Translations under genes and position numbers: made by a program
Shown here: positions 52,292-64,000 of the stretch, piece by piece
Layout of the letters: each line of letters opens with the position of its first letter
How positions within the stretch are numbered: position 1 is the first letter of the stretch
Notes under the pieces: generated by a model
The model's input: only the letters and a program-made list of their open reading frames with translations
Databases searched by the model: none
Told to the model about the DNA's origin: nothing
NCBI GenBank assembly: GCA_027493935.1
Contig: JAOSJV010000001.1
Location: forward strand, 2,565,157-2,629,156
DNA: 64,000 bases
Origin: Burkholderiales bacterium
GTDB taxonomy: Bacteria > Pseudomonadota > Gammaproteobacteria > Burkholderiales > SG8-39
Reading direction: 5' to 3'

Positions 52292-52312
52292 GGGCGGCTG
52301 CGTGCGCCGCCC
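52292..52312. terminator. Stem-loop between convergent epimerase and pccA genes
   Basis: GGGCGGC (52292-52298) and GCCGCCC (52306-52312) form a 7-bp stem with a 7-nt loop in the 30-bp gap between two gene ends. There is no T-run on either side, so it is only a possible two-way stop. Confidence 0.4.
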
Positions 52313-52318
52313 CCCCGA

Positions 52319-54325
52319 TCACGCCTCGCTCGTCGCTTGCTTGAACTCGAGGATCGGCTGATCCACCGCCACGCTCTCGCCCTGACGGGCGAGCACCGCG
52401 GCGATCACGCAGTCGCGCTCGGCCTTCAGCACGTTCTCCATCTTCATCGCCTCGATCGCCGCCAGCCGCTCGCCGGCCTTCACCTCTTGCCCGGGCTGCA
52501 CCGCGACCTCGGTGAGCAGGCCCGGCATCGGCGACAGCAGGTACTTCGACAAGTCCGGCGGCGGCTTGTGCGGCATCAGCGCCAGGAGCTCGGCGCCGCG
52601 AGCGGTCATCACCATGGCGTCCACTTGCGCGCCCCAGTGGACGATGCGGTAGCGCAGTCCCCGCCGCTCGAGCTGCAAGACGAACGGCCGGCCGTTGCAG
52701 GTCCCGGTGAACAGCGGCTCGCCGAGCTTCCACGCCGAGCGTAGCTCGTAGACGGTGCTCTTGTGCTTGATCCGGTACCCGCCGTCGATCGGCTCGACCT
52801 CGACTGCGTACTTGTCCGTGCCGATCAGCACGACCCATTGCGCGTTCACTCGGCGTCCGTGGCCGGGCATCTGTCCACTGATCTGCACCGCGCGGTCGAT
52901 GTAGCGCCGCCGCGCGAATGCAGCGACCACCGCCAGGAAAACCGGGGCGTCGTGCGGCGCGTCGGCCGGGTTGAATCCGGCCGGATACTCCTCGGCGATG
53001 AACCCGGTGTTGAACCGGCCGGAGACGAAACGCGGATGCTGCAGCACCGCGGCGACGAATGGGATGTTGTGCGACACGCCGCGGATGTAGAACGCGTTCA
53101 GCGCCTCGCGCATACGCTCGAGCGCCTGCTCGCGAGTGGCGCCGTGCACGATGAGCTTGGCGATCATCGAATCGTAGAACATCGATACCTCGCCGCCCTC
53201 GTAGACGCCGGTGTCCACGCGCACCTCGGCCGGGACCTCCGCAGGCGGCAGGTAGCGGATCAGCCGGCCGGTCGAGGGCAGGAAGTTGCGGAACGGATCC
53301 TCGGCGTTGATGCGCGCCTCGAGCGCCCAGCCCTCCAGCCGGACGTCCTTCTGCCCGAGCGCGAGTCGCTCGCCGGCGGCGACGCGGATCATCTGCTCGA
53401 CGAGGTCGAGTCCGGTGATCATCTCGGTGACCGGATGCTCGACCTGCAGCCGGGTGTTCATCTCGAGGAAGTAGAAGTTGCGCTTGGCGTCGACGACGAA
53501 CTCGACGGTGCCCGCCGACTGGTACTGCACCGCTCTTGCAAGCGCGACCGCCTGCTCGCCCATCGCCTTGCGCGTCGCCGCGTCGAGGAACGGCGAAGGC
53601 GCCTCCTCGATCACCTTCTGGTGCCGGCGCTGGATCGAGCACTCCCGCTCCCACAGGTACACCACGTTGCCGTGCGCGTCGCCGAGCACCTGGATCTCGA
53701 TGTGGCGCGGCTCCTCGATGAACTTCTCGATGAACACCCGGTCGTCGCCGAAGGCGTTCCTCGCCTCGATGCGGCAGCTCTGGAAGCCATCGCGCGCCTC
53801 GGCATCGCCGCGGGCGACCCGCAGCCCCTTGCCGCCCCCGCCGGCCGAGGCCTTGATCATCACCGGATAGCCGATCTCGCGGGCGATCGCCACTGCATGC
53901 TCCGCGTCGCCGATGACGTCCGTGTAGCCGGGGATGGTGTTGACCCGGGCCTCCTCGGCGAGCCGCTTGGAGGCGATCTTGTCGCCCATGCGCTCGATCG
54001 CGTGCACCTTCGGCCCGATGAAGGCGATGCCCGCCTGCTCGAGCGCGCGGCAGAACGCGGCGTTCTCGGACAGGAAGCCGTAGCCCGGGTGCACCGCCTC
54101 GGCGCCGCTCGCGCGGCAGGCCTCCAGGATGCGCTCGATCACGAGATAGCTCTGCGCCGACGGCGGCGGTCCGATCGGCACCGCCTCGTCGGCGAGTGTG
54201 ACGTGGCGCGCGTCGCGGTCGGCCTCGGAGTACACCGCGACCGTCGCGATCCCCATCCGCCGCGCGGTCTTGATCACGCGACAGGCGATCTCGCCGCGAT
54301 TCGCGATCAGGATCTTCTTGAACAT
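52319..54325 (-). CDS. pccA: Propionyl-CoA carboxylase alpha subunit (biotin carboxylase and biotin carrier)
   Basis: PccA carboxylates its own biotin with ATP and bicarbonate; PccB then moves the carboxyl to propionyl-CoA. The 668-residue protein has the biotin carboxylase domain (1-450, [18 protein letters not shown], the ATP-grasp loop [10 protein letters not shown], and [14 protein letters not shown]). A linker or BT-like domain follows, then a C-terminal biotinyl domain with [10 protein letters not shown]. Length fits acyl-CoA carboxylases for propionyl- rather than acetyl-CoA, and the mutase neighbourhood agrees. It lies 133 bp downstream of pccB. Confidence 0.92.
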   Translation of the reverse strand: MFKKILIANRGEIACRVIKTARRMGIATVAVYSEADRDARHVTLADEAVPIGPPPSAQSYLVIERILEACRASGAEAVHPGYGFLSENAAFCRALEQAGIAFIGPKVHAIERMGDKIASKRLAEEARVNTIPGYTDVIGDAEHAVAIAREIGYPVMIKASAGGGGKGLRVARGDAEARDGFQSCRIEARNAFGDDRVFIEKFIEEPRHIEIQVLGDAHGNVVYLWERECSIQRRHQKVIEEAPSPFLDAATRKAMGEQAVALARAVQYQSAGTVEFVVDAKRNFYFLEMNTRLQVEHPVTEMITGLDLVEQMIRVAAGERLALGQKDVRLEGWALEARINAEDPFRNFLPSTGRLIRYLPPAEVPAEVRVDTGVYEGGEVSMFYDSMIAKLIVHGATREQALERMREALNAFYIRGVSHNIPFVAAVLQHPRFVSGRFNTGFIAEEYPAGFNPADAPHDAPVFLAVVAAFARRRYIDRAVQISGQMPGHGRRVNAQWVVLIGTDKYAVEVEPIDGGYRIKHKSTVYELRSAWKLGEPLFTGTCNGRPFVLQLERRGLRYRIVHWGAQVDAMVMTARGAELLALMPHKPPPDLSKYLLSPMPGLLTEVAVQPGQEVKAGERLAAIEAMKMENVLKAERDCVIAAVLARQGESVAVDQPILEFKQATSEA

Positions 54326-54458
54326 GTCGTTCTTCTCTTCTTCACAGTGCGCAGCTTTCGACCGGGCGCTGCCGTCCTCGTCAGCGGCTGCGTGCGGCCG
54401 ACGCCTGGGGTCCGCCGCGCACCGGCTCGCCTCGCCTCCCGGCCCGATGCGGAGAACC

Positions 54459-55991
<1,533 letters not shown>

Positions 55992-56190
55992 GGCTCTCCC
56001 CCTAACAGCCGGTCAGAAAATCCCGCCGGCGAGGACTGCGGCGAACCCGAACGCCGGCCGTACGAAAACGGAGGCCCTACTCGTCCACCCCCCAGGAGAA
56101 CAACGGGCTTCGCCCCCCGTATCCCCTTCCGCGCCGAGGCGTGGTCGTTCGACGGTGTGCCTTCGGAGGCTCGCTTCGTTCGCATCGCGA

Positions 56191-58355
<2,165 letters not shown>

Positions 58356-58439
58356 GGCGCCTTCCTCCAGCGGTGTCGAGTGTGCCGCGCGCACGAAGCG
58401 CGATGCAATGTCCTGACGCCTTGACATTTCCTGACCGCT

Positions 58440-58469
58440 ATAATACTGTATTCATAATTATGAATGCAA
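58440..58469. promoter_or_regulatory. Palindromic operator candidate in the mcm/gntR divergent promoter region
   Basis: ATTCATAATTATGAAT (58450-58465) is a perfect palindrome; with TG-N and N-CA at its ends it spans 22 bp (58447-58468). On the minus strand it fills the spacer and touches the -35 of a mutase promoter candidate (TTGCAT 58464-58469, TATTAT 58440-58445, 18-bp spacing). On the plus strand it lies just behind TATAAT (58439-58444) and covers the gntR ATG. The AT-rich island stands out in this GC-rich window. GntR-family (FadR/FCD) repressors bind such short palindromes. Confidence 0.65.
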
Positions 58470-59170
58470 GAGGCCCGCGCACTGCCTTGGCCCCGGCTGC
58501 CCCGCTCGCCCCCGCCGCGCTCTACGTCGAGGTGGCGAAGCGCCTGCGCGAGCGCATCTTCGCGCACGAGCTCGCGCCCGGGCAATGGCTCGACGAACAG
58601 GCGCTCGCCGCGCAGTACGGCATCAGCCGCACCCCGCTTCGCGAAGCGCTCAAGGTGCTCGCGGCCGAGGGCATGGTCACGCTCAAGCCGCGGCGCGGAT
58701 GCTATGTGACCGAGGTCGCCGACCGCGACCTGGACGAAATCTTCCCGGTGCTCGCCTTGCTCGAGGGCCGCTGCGCGCACGAGGCGACGCTCAAGGCGAC
58801 CGCGGCCGACCTGCGCCGACTCGAGGCGCTCCACGACGCGCTCGAGACCCACGCGGCCAAGGCGAATCTGGACCGGTTCTTCGAGGCGAACCAGGATTTC
58901 CACCGCAGCGTCATGGTGCTCGCGGACAACCGCTGGCTCGCCCAGGTGATCCAGGACCTGCGCAAGGTGCTGCGCCTCGCACGGCACCACTCGCTCCTCG
59001 CCCGCGGACGCGTGCAGCAGTCGCTCGCCGAGCATCGGGCGATCCTCGCCGCGATGCGCGCCCGCGACGCCGTGCGCGCGGGCGAGCTCATGCGCCTGCA
59101 CCTGACCCAGGGACGCGCCGCGATCGCCGAGGTGCGCGCGGCGGAACCGGCGGCCGCGGACGCCGATTGA
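58460..59170 (+). CDS. GntR-family (FadR/FCD) transcriptional regulator
   Basis: The 236-residue protein has the GntR winged helix (about 18-85: LRERIFAHELAPGQWLDEQA, YGISRTPLREALKVLAAEG). An all-helical FCD ligand domain follows (LLEGRCAHEAT, NQDFHRSVMVLADN, EHRAILAAM) with the expected acid and His metal ligands. FCD regulators usually sense carboxylic acids. Its position, divergent from mcm-pccB-pccA with a palindrome between them, suggests that it represses the propionyl-CoA genes and itself. The ATG lies inside the palindrome and has no ribosome site, so the start is uncertain. Confidence 0.9.
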   Translation: MNARGPRTALAPAAPLAPAALYVEVAKRLRERIFAHELAPGQWLDEQALAAQYGISRTPLREALKVLAAEGMVTLKPRRGCYVTEVADRDLDEIFPVLALLEGRCAHEATLKATAADLRRLEALHDALETHAAKANLDRFFEANQDFHRSVMVLADNRWLAQVIQDLRKVLRLARHHSLLARGRVQQSLAEHRAILAAMRARDAVRAGELMRLHLTQGRAAIAEVRAAEPAAADAD

Positions 59171-59196
59171 CCCCTTGCGCGCCGCCCGCCGTCCGG

Positions 59197-60251
59197 CTAC
59201 CGCAGGCTCGCGTTGATGCTCTCGAGGGCGGCCGCACCGGAACGAGCTCGGCGTCGCCGAGCGCGTTCAGCGGTCGCTCGACCGTGTTCAGGCTGTCGTG
59301 CAGCTCGCCCGCTTCCGGGTCGACGTACAGCAGCCCGGTGACCACCTCGCCGGCCGCCTGGCGCTCGGCGAGATAGGTCATCGCCCTGATCCGGTCGGAC
59401 GGATCGTAGTCCTCGGCGAGCTTGCGCAGCACGAGCGTCGAGCCGTCGTGCTGCACCACCGCGCGCACCGTGCCGGGCGCGTAGTCGGCGGTGATCGGCG
59501 CGCGCTCGACCATGAAGTCGAGCCGGTTCACCGCCTCGTTGTGGCTGCGCACGTAGTCGAAGCTCTTGGTCGAGCCCTCGTGGTTGTTGAATGCCACGCA
59601 CGGGCTGAGCACGTCGAGGAAAGCCGCGCCGCGGTGCGCGATCGCCGCCTTCAAGAGCGGCACCAGCTGCGCCTTGTCGCCCGAGAAGCTGCGCGCGACG
59701 AAGCTCGCCCCGAGCTGCAGCGCCATGCCCACCAGATCGATCGCGGCGTCGGTGTTGACCTCGCCCCGCTTGGACTTCGAGCCCTTGTCGGCGGTGGCCG
59801 AGAACTGCCCCTTCGTGAGACCGTAGACGCCGTTGTTCATCACTGCGTAGACCATGTTCACGCCGCGGCGGATGGCGTGCGCGAGCTGGCCGAGCCCGAT
59901 CGAGGCCGAGTCGCCGTCGCCGGAGACCCCCATGTAGATCAGCGCGCGATTGGCGAGGTTGGCGCCGGTGAGCACCGAAGGCATGCGGCCGTGCACGCTG
60001 TTGAATCCGTGCGAGTTGCCGAGGAAGTAGGTCGGCGTCTTCGACGAGCAGCCGATGCCGGAAAGCTTGGCGATGCGGTGCGGCGGCAGGTCGAGCTCGA
60101 AGCAGGCCTGCACGATGGCGGCGCTGATCGAGTCGTGACCGCAGCCGGCGCACAGCGTCGAGACCGCGCCCTCGTAGTCGCGCCGCGTGTAGCCGAGCTT
60201 GTTCGCCGGCAGCCGCGGATGATGCAGCTTAGGTTTCGCGAGATAGGTCAT
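59197..60251 (-). CDS. korB: 2-oxoacid:acceptor oxidoreductase beta subunit (KorB-like), with apparent frameshift at the C-terminus
   Basis: KorB binds thiamine diphosphate and a 4Fe-4S cluster in 2-oxoglutarate:ferredoxin-type oxidoreductases. Cluster cysteines are in STLCAGCGHDS and GIGCSSKTPTYF; the TPP motif is VSGDGDSASIGLGQL; AVMNNGVYGLTKGQFSATAD is typical. The frame as written runs on to 59088, but one missing base near 59236-59240 gives the sensible end ALESINASLR at TAG 59197. This removes an implausible Arg/Pro-rich tail and an overlap with gntR. It follows korA by 30 bp. Confidence 0.88.
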
Positions 60252-60281
60252 GCCTTCACGCCCTCACGTCGTCACGGCACT

Positions 60282-62138
60282 TCACCGCGCCACCCGCTGC
60301 TTCTTGAGCGGCACCGGGTTCAGCACGCCTACCTTCTCGGCGATCTCGCGCGTGATGAAGCGCGCCGTGATCGGCGTGCCGTCGTAGTTCAGCACCGAGA
60401 TCAGCTTGGTCGGGTCGACGCCGCATTCGTTCACAAGCATCATGCGCAGCTGGCCGTCGCGGTTCTGCTCGACCACGAACACCTGGCCGTGGTCGGCGAT
60501 GAAATCGCTCACCTCGTCGTGGAACGGGAACGCGCGCACGCGCAGCGTGTCGAGGTGGATGCCCTCCGCGCGCAGCGCCCCGAGCGCCTCGCGCATCGGC
60601 GCGCTGCTCGATCCGAAGTAGATCACGCCGAACTGCGTCTTGCGCTCGGCGTCGGCGCGCACCGGCCGCGGCAAGAGCTCCTTCGCGGTCTCGAACTTCT
60701 GCAGCAGGCGCTGCATGTTGTCGACGTAGACCGGGCCTTCCTCGCTGTAGCGCGCGTAGCGATCCTTGGTGGTGCCGCGCGTGAAGTAGGCGCCGCGCGC
60801 CGGATGCGTGCCGGGATAGGTCCGGTACGGGATGCCGTCGCCGTCGACGTCGAGGTAGCGGCCGAACTCCCTGCCGGCCTCGAGCGCCTCGCGCGTCATC
60901 ACCTTGCCGCGGTCCATGCGGCGCGAATCGTCCCAGGCGAGCGGCTCGCACAGCCAGTCGTTCATGCCGATATCGAGATCGAGCATTACGAACACCGGCG
61001 TCTGCAGACGGTCGGCGAGGTCGAACGCGGTCGCGCCCACCTCGAAGCACTCGCGCGGGTCCTCGGGAAAGAGCAGCACGTGCTTGGTATCGCCGTGCGA
61101 CGCATACGCGCATGACAGCAGATCCGACTGCTGCGTGCGCGTCGGCATCCCGGTCGACGGGCCGCCGCGCTGCACGTCGAACACGACCGCGGGGATCTCG
61201 GCGAAGTAGGCGAGACCGAGAAACTCCTGCATCAGCGAGATGCCCGGCCCGGAGGTGCAGGTAAACGCCCGCGCGCCGTTCCAGCCGGCGCCGATTGCGA
61301 TGCCGATGGAGGCGAGTTCGTCCTCGGCCTGGACGACCGCGTAGCGCGCCCTGCCGGTCTCGCGATCCGCTCTCAGCCTGCGGCAGTGGGCCATGAACGC
61401 CTCGGCGAGCGAGGTCGACGGCGTGAGCGGATACCACGCGCACACCGTCGCGCCGCCATACACCGCACCGAGCGCCGCTGCGTTGTTGCCGTCGATGAAG
61501 ATGCGGTCCTTCACCTTGTCGGCGCGCTGCAGCCTGAGCCCCATCGGCGCCCCGCGCAGGTTCGCCTCCGCCCACTCGCGGCCGAGCAGGAACGCCTTGA
61601 CGTTCGGCACGATCAGCTTCTCTTTTGAGCGGAACTCCTCCCCGATCAGTTTCTCCACCTCGAGCGGGTCGACGCCGAGCAGCGCCGACAGCGCGCCGAC
61701 GTAGATGATGTTCTTGAAGAGCTGCTTCTGGCGCGCGTCGGTGTAGGCTTTGTTGCAGATCTCGGTGATCGGCATACCGATCACGTTGACGTCGTCGCGG
61801 AACTTCGAGTCCGGCAGCGGCCGCGACGAGTCGTAGAAGAGATACCCGCCCGAATCGATCGAGGCGACGTCCTTGTCCCAGGTCTGCGGGTTCATTGCCA
61901 CCATCAGGTCGACGCCGCCGCGGCGGCCGAGCCAGCCCGCCTCGCACACGCGCACCTCGTACCAGGTCGGCAGGCCCTGGATGTTCGACGGGAAGATGTT
62001 GCGGCATGCGACCGGGACGCCCATGCGCAGGATCGCGCGCGCGAACAACGCGTTCGCCGACGCCGAGCCGGAGCCGTTGACGTTGGCGAACTTGACTACG
62101 AAGTCGTTAACGCTGGCGATCGCTTTCGGCTGCGGCAT
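60282..62138 (-). CDS. korA: 2-oxoacid:acceptor oxidoreductase alpha subunit (gamma-alpha fusion, KorA-like)
   Basis: The 618-residue protein fuses the gamma domain (1-190, NVNGSGSASANALFARAILR) to the alpha pyrimidine-binding domains (PLTPSTSLAEAFM, EDELASIGIAIGAGWNGARA, TSGPGISLMQEFLGLA). The fusion is normal for KorA. The enzyme oxidises 2-oxoglutarate to succinyl-CoA with a low-potential acceptor, or runs in reverse. Substrate choice against other 2-oxoacids is not fixed by sequence alone. Start ATG 62138 lies 43 bp inside the upstream flavoprotein gene. Confidence 0.88.
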   Translation of the reverse strand: MPQPKAIASVNDFVVKFANVNGSGSASANALFARAILRMGVPVACRNIFPSNIQGLPTWYEVRVCEAGWLGRRGGVDLMVAMNPQTWDKDVASIDSGGYLFYDSSRPLPDSKFRDDVNVIGMPITEICNKAYTDARQKQLFKNIIYVGALSALLGVDPLEVEKLIGEEFRSKEKLIVPNVKAFLLGREWAEANLRGAPMGLRLQRADKVKDRIFIDGNNAAALGAVYGGATVCAWYPLTPSTSLAEAFMAHCRRLRADRETGRARYAVVQAEDELASIGIAIGAGWNGARAFTCTSGPGISLMQEFLGLAYFAEIPAVVFDVQRGGPSTGMPTRTQQSDLLSCAYASHGDTKHVLLFPEDPRECFEVGATAFDLADRLQTPVFVMLDLDIGMNDWLCEPLAWDDSRRMDRGKVMTREALEAGREFGRYLDVDGDGIPYRTYPGTHPARGAYFTRGTTKDRYARYSEEGPVYVDNMQRLLQKFETAKELLPRPVRADAERKTQFGVIYFGSSSAPMREALGALRAEGIHLDTLRVRAFPFHDEVSDFIADHGQVFVVEQNRDGQLRMMLVNECGVDPTKLISVLNYDGTPITARFITREIAEKVGVLNPVPLKKQRVAR

Positions 62139-63910
62139 GCCGGCCCCGCGTGAGTCATGTCGATCAGGAACTTCTGCATGTCCCAGGCACCGGTCGGGCA
62201 GCGCTCGGCGCACAGCCCGCAGTGCAGGCACACGTCCTCGTCCTTCACCATCACCCGTCCGGTCTTGAGCGCACCGGACACGTAGAGATCCTGCGACGGA
62301 TTCAACGCCGGCGCGATCAGCCGTCGGCGCAGGTCTTCCTCTTCGCCGTTGGCGGTGAAGTTGATGCAGTCCATCGGACAGATGTCGACGCAGGCGTCGC
62401 ACTCGATGCACAGCTTCGACGTGAACACCGTCTGCACGTCGCAGTTCAGGCAGCGCTGGGCCTCGAGGTAGGCGCGCTTGCGATCGAAGCCAAGCTCGAC
62501 CTCGACCTTGATGTCCTTCAGCGCCGCGCGCTTCTCGGCGTGGTGCACCTTGTAGCGCTTCTCGGTGGAGATCTCGTTGTCGTAGCTCCACTCGTGGATG
62601 CCCATCTTCTGGCTGACGAGATTCTCCATCGGCGGCGGCCGCTCGCCGAGGTCCTCGCCGTTGCACAGCTTGTCGATCGAGATCGCGGCGTCGTGGCCGT
62701 GCGCGACCGCCCAGATGATGTTCTTCGGGCCGAACGCGGCGTCGCCGCCGAAGAGCACCTTCGGGTGGGTCGACTGCAGCGTCTTCTGGTTGAGCACCGG
62801 CAGGCCCCACTTGTCGAACTCGACGCCGGCATCGCGCTCGATCCACGGGAACGCGTTCTCCTGGCCGATCGCGACCAGCACGTCGTCGCACTCGAAGTGC
62901 TGGTCCGGCTCGCCGGTCGGCACCAGCTTGCGCCGGCCTTTGGCGTCGTACTCGGCGCGCACCTTCTCGAACCAGACGCCGGAGAGCTTCCCGTCGTGGT
63001 GGCTGAACGACTTCGGCACGAGGTAATTGAGGATCGGGATGTCCTCGGCGATCGCGTCCTCCTTCTCCCACGGCGAGGCCTTCATCTCCTCGAAGCCGGA
63101 GCGCACGATCACCTTGACGTCCTCGCCGCCAAGGCGGCGGGCGGTGCGGCAACAGTCCATCGCCGTGTTGCCGCCGCCGAGCACGATGACGCGCTTGCCG
63201 ATCGACGCGACGTGCCCGAACGACACGCTCGCGAGCCAGTCGATACCGATGTGGACGCGCGCCGCGGCCTCCTGGCGCCCGGGCACATCGAGATCCTTGC
63301 CGCGCGGGGCGCCGCAGCCGACGAAGATCGCGTCGTAGCCCTCGGCGAGCAGCGCCTTCAGCGAGTCGACCCGCTGCCCGAAGCGCGTCTCGACGCCCAT
63401 GCCGAGGACGTATCCGACCTCCTCGTCGATCACCGGCTCGGGCAGGCGGAAGCGCGGAATCTGCGTTCGGATCATCCCGCCGGCGAACGGATCCTGGTCG
63501 TAGAGAACGACGTGATAGCCGAGCGGCATGAGATCGCGCGCAACGGTGAGCGAGGCCGGCCCCGCGCCGATGCACGCGATCCGCTTGCCGTTCTTCTTGG
63601 ACGGAATCGCAGGCAGCCGCGCCCGGACGTCGTCCTTGAAGTCCGCGGCAACGCGCTTCAGGCGGCAGATCGCAACGGCTTCCTTCTCGACGCGCCCGCG
63701 CCGGCACGCCGGCTCGCACGGTCGGTCGCACGTGCGCCCGAGGATTCCGGGGAACACGTTCGAGCGCCAGTTGATCATGTACGAGTCGGTGTACCGGCCC
63801 GCGGCGATCAGGCGGATGTACTCCGGGACCGGGGTGTGCGCCGGACAGGCCCACTGACAGTCGACCACCTTGTGGAAGTAGTCGGGATTCCCGATGTCGG
63901 TGGGTTGCAC
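62096..63910 (-). CDS. GltD-like FAD/4Fe-4S oxidoreductase, third subunit of the Kor module (KorC-like)
   Basis: From GTG 63910 (GAGGAG ribosome site) the 604-residue protein has a GltD-type N-terminal Fe-S region (CQWACPAHTPVPEYI, CDRPCEPACRRGRV), an FAD fold (CIGAGPASLTVARDLMPLGY) and an NAD(P) fold (VIVLGGGNTAMDCCRTARRL). Two 4Fe-4S ferredoxin motifs close it (CIECDACVDICPMD, CLHCGLCAERCPTGAW). It probably couples the Kor enzyme to NAD(P). Such a third subunit is known for 2-oxoglutarate:NADP+ oxidoreductase of Azoarcus/Thauera-type bacteria. The 43-bp overlap with korA is unusual. Confidence 0.85.
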   Translation of the reverse strand: MQPTDIGNPDYFHKVVDCQWACPAHTPVPEYIRLIAAGRYTDSYMINWRSNVFPGILGRTCDRPCEPACRRGRVEKEAVAICRLKRVAADFKDDVRARLPAIPSKKNGKRIACIGAGPASLTVARDLMPLGYHVVLYDQDPFAGGMIRTQIPRFRLPEPVIDEEVGYVLGMGVETRFGQRVDSLKALLAEGYDAIFVGCGAPRGKDLDVPGRQEAAARVHIGIDWLASVSFGHVASIGKRVIVLGGGNTAMDCCRTARRLGGEDVKVIVRSGFEEMKASPWEKEDAIAEDIPILNYLVPKSFSHHDGKLSGVWFEKVRAEYDAKGRRKLVPTGEPDQHFECDDVLVAIGQENAFPWIERDAGVEFDKWGLPVLNQKTLQSTHPKVLFGGDAAFGPKNIIWAVAHGHDAAISIDKLCNGEDLGERPPPMENLVSQKMGIHEWSYDNEISTEKRYKVHHAEKRAALKDIKVEVELGFDRKRAYLEAQRCLNCDVQTVFTSKLCIECDACVDICPMDCINFTANGEEEDLRRRLIAPALNPSQDLYVSGALKTGRVMVKDEDVCLHCGLCAERCPTGAWDMQKFLIDMTHAGPACRSRKRSPALTTS

Positions 63911-63950
63911 CGCGCGCGTCTCCTCGTTCTTGTTCTACCGTCTATCGGCG

Positions 63951-63975
63951 GCGCGCCGATCGAGCATCGGCGCGC
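63951..63975. repeat. Perfect 10-bp inverted repeat upstream of the korC-like gene
   Basis: GCGCGCCGAT (63951-63960) pairs with ATCGGCGCGC (63966-63975) around a 5-nt loop. It lies 41 bp before the korC-like start. No T-run follows on the minus strand. It could be an operator, a leader stem, or the end of a gene beyond the right edge. Confidence 0.6.
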
Positions 63976-64000
63976 GGGCGCGCGGAGGAAGCGCGCTGCG

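Noticed and set aside
58421..58444. TTGACA and TATAAT upstream of gntR as one promoter
   Set aside because: The hexamers are separated by only 12 bases, too short for sigma70. TATAAT may still act with another -35, or TTGACA with the weak TACTGT at 58444-58449.

Overview
The window is very GC-rich, almost fully coding, and reads as a chromosome segment from a betaproteobacterium. The strongest pointer is the minus-strand block ndk-rlmN-pilW-rodZ-ispG-hisS-yfgM-bamB-der-hfq-hflX-hflK-hflC-DUF2065-hisZ-purA, a gene order typical of Betaproteobacteria. FNR-type operator candidates, a KorABC-like 2-oxoacid oxidoreductase and a B12-dependent methylmalonyl-CoA route suggest a facultatively anaerobic organism that uses organic acids. 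No rRNA, tRNA, insertion sequence, prophage or CRISPR array was seen.

Layout. 1-15.9 kb: the core housekeeping operon, with several four-base ATGA overlaps. 16-21.1 kb: tilS, accA, an AlkA-like glycosylase, a DUF6352 protein and an HNH nuclease. 21.2-22.6 kb: a divergent pair, CnoX-like chaperedoxin and a DksA/TraR zinc-finger protein with an FNR-like box. 22.9-27.5 kb: a complete branched-chain amino acid type ABC importer, livKHMGF. 27.7-35.9 kb: a DUF4126 membrane protein, a small acidic protein and FtsH, then a stress and proteostasis group (HPF, Usp, Lon-like protease, PncB), of which pncB-lon-usp follow an FNR-like box. 36.1-48.3 kb: a co-directional run of WYL regulator, tiny membrane ORF, CPGS-like P-loop protein, RecC, RecB, RecD and a degenerate MazG-like protein. 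48.6-51.2 kb: a cyclic-di-GMP-I riboswitch ahead of a DUF1631 gene. 51.8-59.2 kb: the methylmalonyl-CoA pathway (epimerase, PccA, PccB, mutase) with a GntR regulator and a palindromic operator candidate. 59.2-63.9 kb: korB, korA and a GltD-like flavoprotein forming a KorABC-like module.

How the genes fit together. PccAB, the epimerase and the mutase turn propionyl-CoA into succinyl-CoA, which is also the substrate or product of the adjacent Kor enzyme. The Liv importer could supply branched-chain amino acids, whose breakdown yields propionyl-CoA. DksA-like protein, HPF, Usp, Lon and FtsH form a starvation or low-oxygen maintenance set.

Quality caveat. More than twenty single-base frame breaks interrupt otherwise well-conserved genes (hisZ, hflK, der, hisS, tilS, accA, ftsH, lon, recB/C/D, mutase, korB and others). 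Many lie in runs of four to six identical bases. I read them as probable sequencing or assembly indels rather than gene decay, and annotate each affected gene as one locus with its break positions.
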